From NCBI RefSeq assembly GCF_034351645.1, contig NZ_CP133782.1:3849001-3913000 (forward strand): 64,000 nt of DNA, read 5' to 3'. Below are positions 35,167-44,418 of this stretch, one piece after another (positions within the stretch are counted from its first letter, which is position 1; every line of letters starts with the position of its first letter). The notes under the pieces are model-generated. The model was not told the DNA's origin and did no database searches. It saw nothing but the letters and a program-made list of their open reading frames with translations. This DNA is from Pseudomonas sp. DC1.2 (GTDB lineage: Bacteria; Pseudomonadota; Gammaproteobacteria; Pseudomonadales; Pseudomonadaceae). Made by a program: the position numbers and the translations under genes.

Positions 35167-36477
35167 CTAGACGCCGGACTTGTACCCACTAGTCTTAATG
35201 TCGCCCACCAGTGCTGCGATAATATGACCAAAGGGGTTTTCCACTTCGCGAAACTTTTGAAAGTAAGGGGCTTGTGGCAAGTGACCATACGCATCAGAGC
35301 TATAACGCTCCATTATTGAAATAACTTTTCCAGACAGGGATTCGGTCGATAGGTAATCAACAGAATGAATATTATCGCTTAACGATGACAAATTCTTTTC
35401 ATCATAACCATTGGTCAAGACGTTAATACCAAAGGCAGCCATCTCTAACGGAGGATAACTTGGATGTGGCGAGACCATCAACGAAATACCGGCAAAGGTT
35501 TTTTGTAACTGCGCCCCATACTCATCAATCGACAGCTTACCCAATGATTTAAGAGAGAAACCTTTGCCCAAATCGATATTAGGATGCGCCTCACCGGCCG
35601 AGCAAAATGTCCATCCACGACAATCAGTTGTAGAGACAACGTCACGTAGAGCCATCACGATTAATTCAAAGCAGTTCCTGCTCACGCTGGGCCGCCCATA
35701 AACCAAAATTGTGCGTTCACGAGCTTTGTGGGGACAAGCTAACAAAAATGGTCGTAGGCTTTTATTAAGTACCGGTTCAAAAACAAACTTGTTATTGAAC
35801 TCGTACCCTTTCGCATCAAAATAGTCCTGCAGAAACGAAGTATTAAAAACTGCTACGCAATCTCGGCCATCGTGATAGGAAGCCTCGGCGAGTGCGTATC
35901 GGCTAGACCACGGATAAAACCCTGGCTCGTAATCTTGAATAAGATATACGAATTTACCTTCACTGCAGCCAGGCCAGAAAGCCTTGCGCTGAGCCAAGAG
36001 TTTCTTGATTGCTGAGGCAGTCCACCACGCGGTAGCGATAAATACATCGTTTTCACGCAACGCTAGTGTATGTTTTGACCGGTCTCCCGCTGAAACAATC
36101 GTTTTCCCGGCATGATCATTATCCGTAAGGCTCAGTATCGTCCAATCCGCAAAATCCGGATTATCCGAACCAGCAAAGGCCATCTCATCCGTGACAACGA
36201 TTCTGACATCTTCAAAGTGAACAGCCATTTCTTGGAAGAAGTGCAGCGCTGTTGATATGCCGCCGAAGACATGCCTCGTAGAAAGAGCAGGAACGACAAG
36301 ATTGAGCCTCAATCCAGACAAACTGCTCTTCCGCGCAAATATAGGCGAAGCCTCTGGAACGGACACCTGCAGGCCGGACTCAACGCCAGCACTTGGCGTG
36401 CATGCTAGGTACACTCTCCGCAGTGCGGCATGCATCTGCGGATTGCGAAGTGCAAATCGAACGATTTTACGAAGCAC
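35167..36477 (-). CDS. WsaF-like GT4 glycosyltransferase (rhamnosyltransferase candidate)
   Basis: This is a 436-residue GT-B-fold transferase. The segment LRLNLVVPALSTRHVFGGIS, TALHFF (about residues 56-81) is the hallmark of WsaF-type enzymes, which add rhamnose to rhamnan chains. The donor-binding half contains ILVYGRPSVSRNCFELIVMA and VSPHPSYPPLEMAAFG, where the PPLEMA-type Glu contacts the nucleotide sugar. It begins with a GTG at 36477 and overlaps the upstream fusion gene by 11 bases, so both are cotranslated. It probably builds the same polymer that Wzm/Wzt exports. Confidence 0.85.
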   Translation of the reverse strand: MLRKIVRFALRNPQMHAALRRVYLACTPSAGVESGLQVSVPEASPIFARKSSLSGLRLNLVVPALSTRHVFGGISTALHFFQEMAVHFEDVRIVVTDEMAFAGSDNPDFADWTILSLTDNDHAGKTIVSAGDRSKHTLALRENDVFIATAWWTASAIKKLLAQRKAFWPGCSEGKFVYLIQDYEPGFYPWSSRYALAEASYHDGRDCVAVFNTSFLQDYFDAKGYEFNNKFVFEPVLNKSLRPFLLACPHKARERTILVYGRPSVSRNCFELIVMALRDVVSTTDCRGWTFCSAGEAHPNIDLGKGFSLKSLGKLSIDEYGAQLQKTFAGISLMVSPHPSYPPLEMAAFGINVLTNGYDEKNLSSLSDNIHSVDYLSTESLSGKVISIMERYSSDAYGHLPQAPYFQKFREVENPFGHIIAALVGDIKTSGYKSGV

Positions 36478-39352
36478 GAGGCGCTCCCTCTATACGGGGG
36501 GTTTTGAACTGCAGGCTGAGATTGGGATTGAAATAGGGATCAGTTCGCTCTACTCGGTAAGGTGCATACTTCAATACAGATTGTTCAAAGTCATTTTCAG
36601 GCACGTAAGAAGAGCGGGTTTTTGACTCGAAATGATGTAAGCGCGCATCGGCGCACATCACGTTATAAAGACCTGCCTTAACTGCTCGCAAACAGATTTC
36701 GACGTCACTGCCACAGATAATGAAATTTTCATCGAACCCGCCAAGCGAATCGAATTTTCTTCTTGTCATGGCCATACAGGCACCCGTTACTGCGAGCACA
36801 TTGCGAGTCAACACAGGCGAAACAAACGGGCCTGCACCAGTATGTGCAGCGGCCTGCGCATGATAGACATGATCGGCCCAGCCACCCATGCCAACAACGA
36901 CGCCAGAGTGCTGGATGCTTCCATCCGCGAACAACAACAACGCTCCGACCACGCCGACATCAGCTAGTGACGCGTACCCCCCTAAATTCTCGAGCCAATC
37001 CGGGGAAATTACCGAGGTATCATTGTTCAAGAAGACTAAAACGTCCCCACTCGAATACAGCGCTCCTAAATTGTTGAGTTTGGACCAATTAAATTCAAAA
37101 GCAGCAGTAACTACGCGAACACGATTGTCTGCTTTTTGTATGTACTCAAAATACTTGAAAGTGTCGATCTCAGTCGAATTGTTATCAAGAATGATTATCT
37201 CGAAATTTTGACAGGTCGACTTGTGAATAACGCTATCAATGCACTCTGACAGCAAATCCACTTTATCCTTCGTCGGTATCACAATTGAATACTTCAAGGA
37301 GTCAGATAGCTTGAACTTTAACTTGTAGGTAAATAGGTGATCCCCATTCACAGCAGAAACCGATTCACTTCCGTACACGTTCGATACGAATTTATTCACC
37401 GCAAGCAGGCCAGCGGAATCCGCATAATTTTTGCTTTCCGGGTTGCTCGCCGTGGACTCCTGGTGCATCCGCCAGTGATATAGAATCTTCGGAACATGGA
37501 CAATTTCCTCTGATTTAAGCTTGCTCGCGATGGTCAGCCAAAGGTCGTAGTCCTGAGCACCTACAGCGTCTTCATCAAAACTCGGTATTCCGTCCGAAAT
37601 ATTAAAAACGACAAGATGCCCCAGATAGGCTTGCGAACAGGCCAGATGAGGAGACCAATCTGGCTTGCAAAATGGCAGGCAGCGATCTCCTTTGGTATCC
37701 AACTTGTCTTCATCAGAGTAGACGAGCTTGGCATTTGGAGAATTTTGAATCGCTTCCGCTATCTCAAGCAACGCATGCTCAGTCAGAAGATCATCATGAT
37801 CCAGTAACGCTACCCAGTCGCCCGAAGCAATGCCAAGCGCACTATTGGATGCAGCCGAAATATGCCCATTCTGCTCCCTGAACACAACTTTAATACGGGC
37901 GTCCTCTCGCATATAACGCTCAAGAATTTCGCGTACCTTAGGATCTTTTGAAGCATCATCGGCAATGCATAGCTCCCAGTTTAAATAGAGCTGCTTGCGA
38001 ACCGATTCAATGGCCTCCGTGAGCCAAACCGGGTTCGGGTTGTAGGTTGGCATCACCACAGAAATTTTTGGTTTGGAGGCAAGTTGATCATAGCGTGCCC
38101 GGAGTTGTACACGACCGTCCTCAGTGATAGTGTCGTATTGCTCCACCCAGCGGGAATACTCAACTGGCAGAGGATCTGAAGAGCTGGAAACTCCCTTAGC
38201 AGCGCTTAATGCTAAAAAAGCGCGTTTTAGGCCAGGGATCCCTTCTCGTTTATACAATGCTAAAACCCTGCCGGCGTTATGCCTGACCCCACCATCAAGC
38301 TTTAACATGAGAGGTGCTCTTCTCATTAATAAAACGCACCGCTTTATTTGACGACTTGCGAATCTAATTGGAAAGGTTAACCGCCAACTGGTCGAATTCC
38401 GAAGTTGAGAAATATCATCTGTCAGCTTATCAGCATGGGTTTGTAACTGAGCAAAACTTGCCTGCAGCTCGGCAACAGTTTCAGTCAACTTATTAACTTC
38501 AATATTTCGGCCAGCCAACTGACTTGAGATTACCGCCCACTCCTCTTCGGGAGCCCGACTCATCAGTGACCAGGTATTCTGACGCTGGCTAGGGGGAGCC
38601 GACAGTTCAGACATAAGTCCTAAATGACCAGGGACAACTTTCTCGTCAGCCCCGGCAATATGACGTTTGCCAAGGACGTTCTGCGAACTTTGGCGTTTGT
38701 GTACCACGCAAACAGAGTTAAAGAACTCTACAGAATGTATTTCTGCCAAGTCATCTTCTGAAAATGCCAGCCCATACTCTGCTGAAAACCCTTTCAGCAG
38801 TTGATCCCTGCTTTTATCAACGCCCCAGTGCTCATAGTTAACTATGTCTGCTAAACGCTTGAAAAATGCAATGGAGGAGTAGGGATAATAAATGCCGCCC
38901 TCCCACTCCTGCCAGTAACTGCAATGAAGGTCTTCTGCTACAAAGACCCCACCCTCTTTAATTTTACAAAAATATCTGGAAAAAGCCTTGGCGATATCCC
39001 CAGAGGTATGTGAACCATCGTCAATAATTATGTCGAAGGTCGGGGACAAACCAAGAATATGGTTTTCAGAAGAGTCGGAGTTAGCATCTCCAACAACCAC
39101 GTTTATCCTTGGGTCTTCATACTCCAATACGGCACACTGAGGATTGATGTCACAACCCACGAAGACGCTTGCATTATTAAAGTACTTGGACCATATCTCC
39201 AATGATCCGCCATTTTGAATTCCAATTTCCAGAATACTGACAGGAAGTTCGCGATAAGGAGAGAAAATACGATCGTACTCAGACAAGTAGATCGACCACT
39301 TATCGGATACTTTGCCTTGATGCTGGGAATAAAGCTCAAATAACGAATTCAT
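36467..39352 (-). CDS. Methyltransferase-coiled coil-GT2-GT2 fusion protein
   Basis: This is a 961-residue multidomain protein. Residues 1-220 form a class I methyltransferase of the CmcI/MycE-like type, with LEIGIQNGGS at 41-50 and IIDDGSH at 109-115. Residues about 280-325 are a heptad-rich coiled coil. Residues about 428-660 are a GT-A domain (SVVMPTYNPN, ADDASKD, and the DHDD metal site at 518-521). Residues about 688-940 are a second GT-A domain (SIVIPTKDK, LDNNST, and LNNDTS at about 775-780, with FIICGSDVEICLRAVKAG late). Such fusions make and cap O-chains. It overlaps wzt by four bases. The coiled coil may set distance to the membrane, as in WbdD; that is inference. Confidence 0.87.
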   Translation of the reverse strand: MNSLFELYSQHQGKVSDKWSIYLSEYDRIFSPYRELPVSILEIGIQNGGSLEIWSKYFNNASVFVGCDINPQCAVLEYEDPRINVVVGDANSDSSENHILGLSPTFDIIIDDGSHTSGDIAKAFSRYFCKIKEGGVFVAEDLHCSYWQEWEGGIYYPYSSIAFFKRLADIVNYEHWGVDKSRDQLLKGFSAEYGLAFSEDDLAEIHSVEFFNSVCVVHKRQSSQNVLGKRHIAGADEKVVPGHLGLMSELSAPPSQRQNTWSLMSRAPEEEWAVISSQLAGRNIEVNKLTETVAELQASFAQLQTHADKLTDDISQLRNSTSWRLTFPIRFASRQIKRCVLLMRRAPLMLKLDGGVRHNAGRVLALYKREGIPGLKRAFLALSAAKGVSSSSDPLPVEYSRWVEQYDTITEDGRVQLRARYDQLASKPKISVVMPTYNPNPVWLTEAIESVRKQLYLNWELCIADDASKDPKVREILERYMREDARIKVVFREQNGHISAASNSALGIASGDWVALLDHDDLLTEHALLEIAEAIQNSPNAKLVYSDEDKLDTKGDRCLPFCKPDWSPHLACSQAYLGHLVVFNISDGIPSFDEDAVGAQDYDLWLTIASKLKSEEIVHVPKILYHWRMHQESTASNPESKNYADSAGLLAVNKFVSNVYGSESVSAVNGDHLFTYKLKFKLSDSLKYSIVIPTKDKVDLLSECIDSVIHKSTCQNFEIIILDNNSTEIDTFKYFEYIQKADNRVRVVTAAFEFNWSKLNNLGALYSSGDVLVFLNNDTSVISPDWLENLGGYASLADVGVVGALLLFADGSIQHSGVVVGMGGWADHVYHAQAAAHTGAGPFVSPVLTRNVLAVTGACMAMTRRKFDSLGGFDENFIICGSDVEICLRAVKAGLYNVMCADARLHHFESKTRSSYVPENDFEQSVLKYAPYRVERTDPYFNPNLSLQFKTPRIEGAPRAS

Positions 39353-40722
39353 GTAGCTACCTTTAGCTCAACACTGTCGAAATCAACGCCAACCAAACCC
39401 CATCTCACCTTACTTGACGACACATTTAATATGAGAGCGTCATGTAACCAATGGTGTTGCACGTTAGTATACAGATCCCCATCTGCGAGAGAGACCATCA
39501 CCGAATAATGCCCATTGGGAAGCATAGGTAAACGAAAAACAAACTCTGCGGTAAAGCTGGATCCCGCCGCCAATCGTCGGGGATGTCTATCAGTGAACGG
39601 AAGTGTATTTTCACCAAATAGATCTTGCCCTAAACGGTCTTTTACAATGAAACCGATAATCGGCTGCTCCAGATCTTGATAGGCCTTCGCATTAATTACC
39701 AACCGGACTTTTTCTCCACCACGGTATATATCCGGTAATTGCTCTAATATAGGCGCGACGGCAACCGTCAAAATTTCTGCTGCACCAGTTTTCCAACCGT
39801 TCGCTTCCGTCAAATTATTACTTAAATGTAACTTAGCTTCATAATCAACGTAGGGAGAGCCATCAGACACGGGAGCGTTCTCGGACTGGATAGTTGGGCT
39901 GGCTATTGCCAAATCAACCTCTCCTGGTTTAACCAGTTGCAGCGTTTCCTCCTGCCCATAAACCTCCTGTAAGGTGTATTGCAGGTATGCTTCAGAAATA
40001 TCCTTCGACGGCCCTATCTGGCGTAATTGCCCCTGATGCAGCCAAATTGCGCGCTCACACAGATTGAGCACGGAACTCATGTCATGGCTGACAAAAACAA
40101 GCGTTCCCGTCTCTTTGAATTTACGCAAAAAACGCATGCATTTTTGGGTGAAAACCGCGTCGCCGACTGCCAGCGCCTCATCGATCACCAGAATATCGGC
40201 ATCCACATGCGCAATCACTGCAAAAGCCAGCCGAACATACATACCGCTGGAATACGTTTTAACGGGTTGCTCAATAAACTCCCCGACATCCGCGAACTTA
40301 ATGATGGCTTCAAAACGCTGATCGATTTCTTTTGGTGTCAACCCCAGTAGCGCAGCGCTCATATATACATTTTCGCGGCCACTGAACTCCGGATTAAATC
40401 CAGAGCCCAATTCAAGCAATGCGGCTATCCGACCAGTTGACTGGATGCTGCCAGTCGTTTGATTAAGCGTACCGCACAGCATTTGGAGAAGCGTCGACTT
40501 GCCGCTGCCATTACGCCCCACAATGCCAACTGTTTCGCCCCTTTTGACCTCAAAGGATACGTCCTTCAACGCCCAGAATTCACGGTAGTACTGCCTGCTC
40601 TCGCGCTTGGTTAAACGGAAGAGGTGCGGCATCAAAAACTGTTTGAGCCGATCACGCGGGCTGCTGTAAATCTGGTAGCACTTGCTGAGTCCTGCAACCT
40701 TGATAGAAATTTCAGATGACAT
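39349..40722 (-). CDS. wzt: Wzt, O-polysaccharide ABC transporter ATPase
   Basis: This is a 457-residue cytosolic ATPase subunit. Residues 1-240 are the nucleotide-binding domain with Walker A GRNGSGKST (69-77), signature YSSGMYVRLAFA, Walker B ILVIDEALAVGD and the switch His in VFVSHDMSS. The C-terminal 180 residues form a beta-sandwich carbohydrate-binding domain of the Wzt type (GPFLPF-like elements, HPRRLAAGSSFTAEF, and LPNGHYSVMVSLADG). In E. coli O8/O9a this domain recognises the modified chain end before export. The ATG at 40722 lies inside the wzm 3' end. Confidence 0.93.
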   Translation of the reverse strand: MSSEISIKVAGLSKCYQIYSSPRDRLKQFLMPHLFRLTKRESRQYYREFWALKDVSFEVKRGETVGIVGRNGSGKSTLLQMLCGTLNQTTGSIQSTGRIAALLELGSGFNPEFSGRENVYMSAALLGLTPKEIDQRFEAIIKFADVGEFIEQPVKTYSSGMYVRLAFAVIAHVDADILVIDEALAVGDAVFTQKCMRFLRKFKETGTLVFVSHDMSSVLNLCERAIWLHQGQLRQIGPSKDISEAYLQYTLQEVYGQEETLQLVKPGEVDLAIASPTIQSENAPVSDGSPYVDYEAKLHLSNNLTEANGWKTGAAEILTVAVAPILEQLPDIYRGGEKVRLVINAKAYQDLEQPIIGFIVKDRLGQDLFGENTLPFTDRHPRRLAAGSSFTAEFVFRLPMLPNGHYSVMVSLADGDLYTNVQHHWLHDALILNVSSSKVRWGLVGVDFDSVELKVAT

Positions 40723-41527
40723 CAGCAAACCCTTTCCGCGTTTTCTGGAACCAGAAAAAACCTAGCCAAGCGATCAATGAAGTGGCAATAAGATAAACAC
40801 CAAGCATTGCAAAATCCGGGGTCTGTCCAAAGAAAAGTACCGCACGGGTCTGCTCGATAACAGGGGTGAGCGGATTCATATAAAGCAGGCCTCTATAAGC
40901 TTCAGGTAACGCCGATACTGGATAGAAAATAGGTGAAAGAAACATCAATATGGTGGTCAAGATACCGATGAACTGACCTACGTCACGCAGGTAAACACCC
41001 AGCGATGCCAATGCCCAACTGATCCCCATAATAAAGAACATAAAGGGAAGTAGTATTAGTGGCAGGTAGAGAACCGTCAAATGAGGGACACCAAAAAAAA
41101 CGATGTATGCCAACAACCAAACGCCGAGACTGATAAGAAAGTGAAAAAAGGCTGCACCCAGCCCTATCCATGGCAGTATTTCAAGAGGAAAAATAACCTT
41201 CTTTACATAATTAGGATTCCCCAAAATCAGGTTTGGTGCGCGGTTAATACATTCGCTAAAAAGATTGAAAACAATCATCCCTGCAAACAGTACTAAAGCA
41301 AATTCGGTTTTTGACTCACTCCCCCCCCAACGCGCCTTAAATACAACACTGAATACAAAGGTGTACACAGCGAGCATAAGCAACGGGTTGAAAAACGACC
41401 AGAGAATGCCAAAAAAAGATCCACGGTAGCGCCCCACGACCTCTCGCTTCGTGGCCGCAGTTAAAAGGTTACGATTGCGCCAAAGGCTTGCAGCAACCTC
41501 GCGAAGGCTGGCAGAGAAATCTTGCAT
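40712..41527 (-). CDS. wzm: Wzm, O-polysaccharide ABC transporter permease
   Basis: This is a 271-residue inner-membrane permease of the ABC-2 family with six expected helices. The N-terminal amphipathic part (RNRNLLTAATKREVVGRYRG) and the following FFGILWSFFNPLLMLAVYTF stretch are typical of Wzm/KpsM-type proteins. The late MNPLTPVIEQTRAVLF motif is also typical. With Wzt it exports undecaprenyl-diphosphate-linked O-chain to the periplasm. It overlaps wzt by 11 bases, and its ATG shares bases with the stop of the truncated rmlC. Confidence 0.93.
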   Translation of the reverse strand: MQDFSASLREVAASLWRNRNLLTAATKREVVGRYRGSFFGILWSFFNPLLMLAVYTFVFSVVFKARWGGSESKTEFALVLFAGMIVFNLFSECINRAPNLILGNPNYVKKVIFPLEILPWIGLGAAFFHFLISLGVWLLAYIVFFGVPHLTVLYLPLILLPFMFFIMGISWALASLGVYLRDVGQFIGILTTILMFLSPIFYPVSALPEAYRGLLYMNPLTPVIEQTRAVLFFGQTPDFAMLGVYLIATSLIAWLGFFWFQKTRKGFADVI

Positions 41528-41775
41528 CAGGCAAACACCTCTGTTTCCACGAGGTGTTTTGCCGTTACGTCCTTTTTCGCCCCTAAAAAATGTAGGATGC
41601 GCAGTACGCCTTTGACCGAGGAAGAGTGGTTTTCCTGAACAAAATCAACGGAACGATCGGTTGCAGCTTCAAATGCCTGCCGATTCAAGCTCTCGTAATG
41701 AAATCCATGGTCGTCGCCAACTATTATTGGCTCAATCAACATCACGTCAGGCAAGCTTAAGCGCGTAAGAATCAT
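41527..41775 (-). pseudogene. rmlC relic: N-terminal third of dTDP-4-dehydrorhamnose 3,5-epimerase
   Basis: The frame encodes 82 residues. The first 60 follow the RmlC N-terminus closely (SLPDVMLIEPIIVGDDHGF, then VDFVQENHSSSVKGVLRILH). Then the expected Q-x-P-x-x-Q-x-K-L-V-R core, which contains the catalytic His and Tyr, is missing. The frame finishes with an unrelated tail LGAKKDVTAKHLVETEVFA. Full-length RmlC is about 180 residues, so this cannot be an active epimerase. It directly follows the rmlA relic and overlaps the wzm start, so its translation may still serve coupling. Confidence 0.85.
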
Positions 41776-42235
41776 TAATACACGGTCTCTATCAAAATGC
41801 GTTTTAGGTACGGGCCATGGCCATTTTTACATATTGGTACAGCTAGGTGGTCGAGCAGTTCAGCGTCGATCCGTTTTTTCTGAGAGCGAGCGCTCCCCGG
41901 ACAGGCCACCTTCAAGCCCTCACGGCGTTCGAAGGACGCAACATACTGACCACTTTCAGACTGCGAATCACGCATACCCTTGCCCAACCAGGCAAACTGC
42001 GTCCAATGATTCCTGCGGACAACTCAATCTGTTTAAGGTAAACCCGGTTAAAATCGGTGATTTCCAGCTCCCTACGCTCGAACGGCTTGATGCTTTTCGC
42101 ACTGTCCACCCTTTGCAGATCGTCGAAGTATACCCGGGTTACCGAGTAATTGGACTTTGGCGGCAATGGTGGTTGTCCACGGCTGATTGCTCTGCCGACA
42201 GCGTCGAACTCACCAACGCCCTGATGCTCAAGGCC
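41775..42235 (-). pseudogene. rmlA relic: frameshifted C-terminal part of glucose-1-phosphate thymidylyltransferase
   Basis: From about 42235 the frame reads GEFDAVGRAIS...PKSNYSVTRVYF then AKSIKPFERRELEITDFNRV, matching residues of the intact RmlA at 45394-46284 ([32 protein letters not shown]). Near 41990 it shifts frame and continues as WLGKGMRDSQSESGQYVASF, ERREGLKVACPG, ending TAA at 41775; the intact copy has [16 protein letters not shown]. The N-terminal nucleotidyltransferase site is absent. This is a decayed second copy, diverged well beyond a recent duplication. Confidence 0.85.
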
Positions 42236-42442
42236 CTGCACCTGGCACGCAAATAAACTAGCGCTCAGGTATGCCGCAAAAAAAACAGGCGCAGCCAAAC
42301 CCATACGCATACTCGCGGAAACTGATGCAAGTGGTACATATCTGAACAAAAACCAGGTTCACACTGGTCATTACAAACTAAATTCTCGGCCGTTTTAGGC
42401 GAACAGACCTTTCATTAAAACCAGGACATTATTACGGTATCG

Positions 42443-43459
42443 CTAGTCTGCTGTGGGTTTTCCCGCCTTGAAATACCATGCCAACACCATCAGGGGACAG
42501 TAGGCCAACAAGCCCCCCACGACCCCGTCCAGGCGACCGCTTCCCACTAGCACCGCCAGGGGCAGAAGAACCAATACGTTTATGGCGACTACGCTCAGTG
42601 TCACCACTCGATGCCGCTTGAATTGATCAGTTGCGTGTTGATAAGCATGGCTGCGATGAGCCTCATACACTTTATCTCCGCGCAGGAAACGCTGAATCAA
42701 GGTCCAGGTCGCATCGACAATGAAGACACCGAGCAAAATGACCCAACTCCAGAGCAGATCGAACGAGACCTGCGCAGCCTGTATAGCGATAGCGCCAAGT
42801 ATCAGCCCCAGAAATCCGCTTCCGGCGTCCCCCATAAATATCCGCGCCGGGGGAAAGTTCCACCAAAGAAACCCAACCACCGCGGCCGTCAAAATCAATG
42901 GTACCCAGATCAAGTCGAGCGTTCCGCTCGCCCAGTAAACTAGGCACATCCCCAGGCAGACACTGATCGCTTCGGCACTGGCTAAGCCATCAATACCATC
43001 CATAAAGTTATAGAGGTTGAGCATCCATACCAGATAGACCAACGAAAGCGCACTACCAAGCCATCCCAGATCTACCGTGAAGCCGGCGAGTTCGATGGGG
43101 GGCAGACCGCCCAACCAGAACAGAGCCCACGCTGCCGAGATGGAATGACCCAGCAGCCGCCACCTCGCCGCGATATGCCCGTGGTCATCGGCGAAACCGA
43201 TAGCGGCAACAAGCAGACCCGAGCCAAGTAGTCCAACCAAGGCCGGGAGGCTTATCAGATCCAAACTCGCAAGCAGCGGCAGCGCCAGTAGAAAGGACAC
43301 CACAATGGCCACCCCTCCACCCCGAGGAGTTGGTATCGAATGAGAGCTGCGCTCATTGGGTATGTCCATCAAACTTTTCGCCAAAGCATAGCGACGCAAG
43401 ACGAGAGTCAAGCCCCAGGAAACGACGAATACTGCAACCAGAAACCACCAAACACTCAT
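42443..43459 (-). CDS. WbpL/WecA-like sugar-1-phosphate transferase
   Basis: This is a 338-residue membrane enzyme of the MraY/WecA superfamily with about ten helices. It shows RSSHSIPTPRGGGVAI near residues 38-53, the catalytic DDHGHI segment near 90-96, the NLYNFMDGIDGLA motif (about 148-160) and IFMGDAGSGFLG (about 207-218). These enzymes transfer a HexNAc-1-phosphate to undecaprenyl phosphate and start O-antigen units. In P. aeruginosa WbpL plays this part with WbpV and WbpM, and here the preceding gene is WbpV-like. Its ATG overlaps that gene's stop by four bases. Confidence 0.9.
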   Translation of the reverse strand: MSVWWFLVAVFVVSWGLTLVLRRYALAKSLMDIPNERSSHSIPTPRGGGVAIVVSFLLALPLLASLDLISLPALVGLLGSGLLVAAIGFADDHGHIAARWRLLGHSISAAWALFWLGGLPPIELAGFTVDLGWLGSALSLVYLVWMLNLYNFMDGIDGLASAEAISVCLGMCLVYWASGTLDLIWVPLILTAAVVGFLWWNFPPARIFMGDAGSGFLGLILGAIAIQAAQVSFDLLWSWVILLGVFIVDATWTLIQRFLRGDKVYEAHRSHAYQHATDQFKRHRVVTLSVVAINVLVLLPLAVLVGSGRLDGVVGGLLAYCPLMVLAWYFKAGKPTAD

Positions 43460-44418
43460 TTCGCCTGTTTATCCAAATAGTGGCCAGCGGTCTGACGCAT
43501 GGCTTTGTCCATGGTGACGGGTGGCGTCCACCCCAGTAATTCACGATTCTTACTAATATCAACTTGCAGCGAACCACATATGCGCTGCACCGCTGCCTGT
43601 TTGCCCAGGCTCGAAGCTGCGAGCTTCAATAGCCATTCAGGCACCGGCAGGAGTCGCGCAGGCTTGCCTAACGCACTCGATAAGCGCCGCAGCAGTTGAG
43701 TTGTAGACAGGTCTACTCCGTCGCTGACCAGGAATGTCTGATTGGCTGCTGCGGGATGATCAATACAAGTGACTATGAGGTTCGCCAGGTTTCCAATTGC
43801 CACCAGGCTACGGTTATTCCGAATCGCCCCAAGAGGCAAAGGAATGCCCTTATTAAGCCAATTCAACATAGTCAGAAAGTTAGCTTTAACACCAGGCCCA
43901 TAAACCAGCGGGGGACGAATGATTACGACGTCCATACCCGTTTCACGACCTAACTGCTTCAATGCCTCTTCCGCTTCGTATTTGGATACACCATACGGAT
44001 CACCAGGATTCGAAGGGTCATCAGATTTGAATGGCTTGCCCGGGGTTGTACTTTCACCATTGACCTTGATCGAACTAATGAAGATAAAGCGTTTTACTCC
44101 TGATTCGGCGGCACGCTGCGCCAATTTGAGAGTGCCTTGCACGTTAACCTTACGAAATTCGGTCAACGCGTCCACAGCAACTTCATTCATGACATGCACT
44201 CGAGCAGCGGCATGAATGACTACTTGCACATCATCAAGTACCGGCAAGATCTTGGCGTCGCCCAAATCGAGGGGCCGGACAAGGCATAGCCCGTACAACC
44301 GCGAGGCTCCCCGTACAGCGGCAATCGGACAGAACTTCTTATCCACCAACAGCTTGAAAACCACTGCTTCGCCAACAAAACCGCTTGCCCCTGTAACTAA
44401 TACCTTCAGGGAAGTCAT
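43456..44418 (-). CDS. WbpV-like nucleotide-sugar epimerase/reductase
   Basis: This is a 320-residue extended SDR with VTGASGFVG at about residues 7-15 and YGVSKYEAEEAL as the Tyr-xxx-Lys site (about 143-155). WbpV/Gne-type enzymes act on the 4-keto product of WbpM to give UDP-FucNAc or UDP-QuiNAc, the sugars that WbpL-type transferases use first. Its overlap by four bases with both neighbours (GT2 upstream, WbpL-like downstream) supports a single operon. The exact product, Fuc or Qui configuration, cannot be called from sequence. Confidence 0.85.
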   Translation of the reverse strand: MTSLKVLVTGASGFVGEAVVFKLLVDKKFCPIAAVRGASRLYGLCLVRPLDLGDAKILPVLDDVQVVIHAAARVHVMNEVAVDALTEFRKVNVQGTLKLAQRAAESGVKRFIFISSIKVNGESTTPGKPFKSDDPSNPGDPYGVSKYEAEEALKQLGRETGMDVVIIRPPLVYGPGVKANFLTMLNWLNKGIPLPLGAIRNNRSLVAIGNLANLIVTCIDHPAAANQTFLVSDGVDLSTTQLLRRLSSALGKPARLLPVPEWLLKLAASSLGKQAAVQRICGSLQVDISKNRELLGWTPPVTMDKAMRQTAGHYLDKQAK

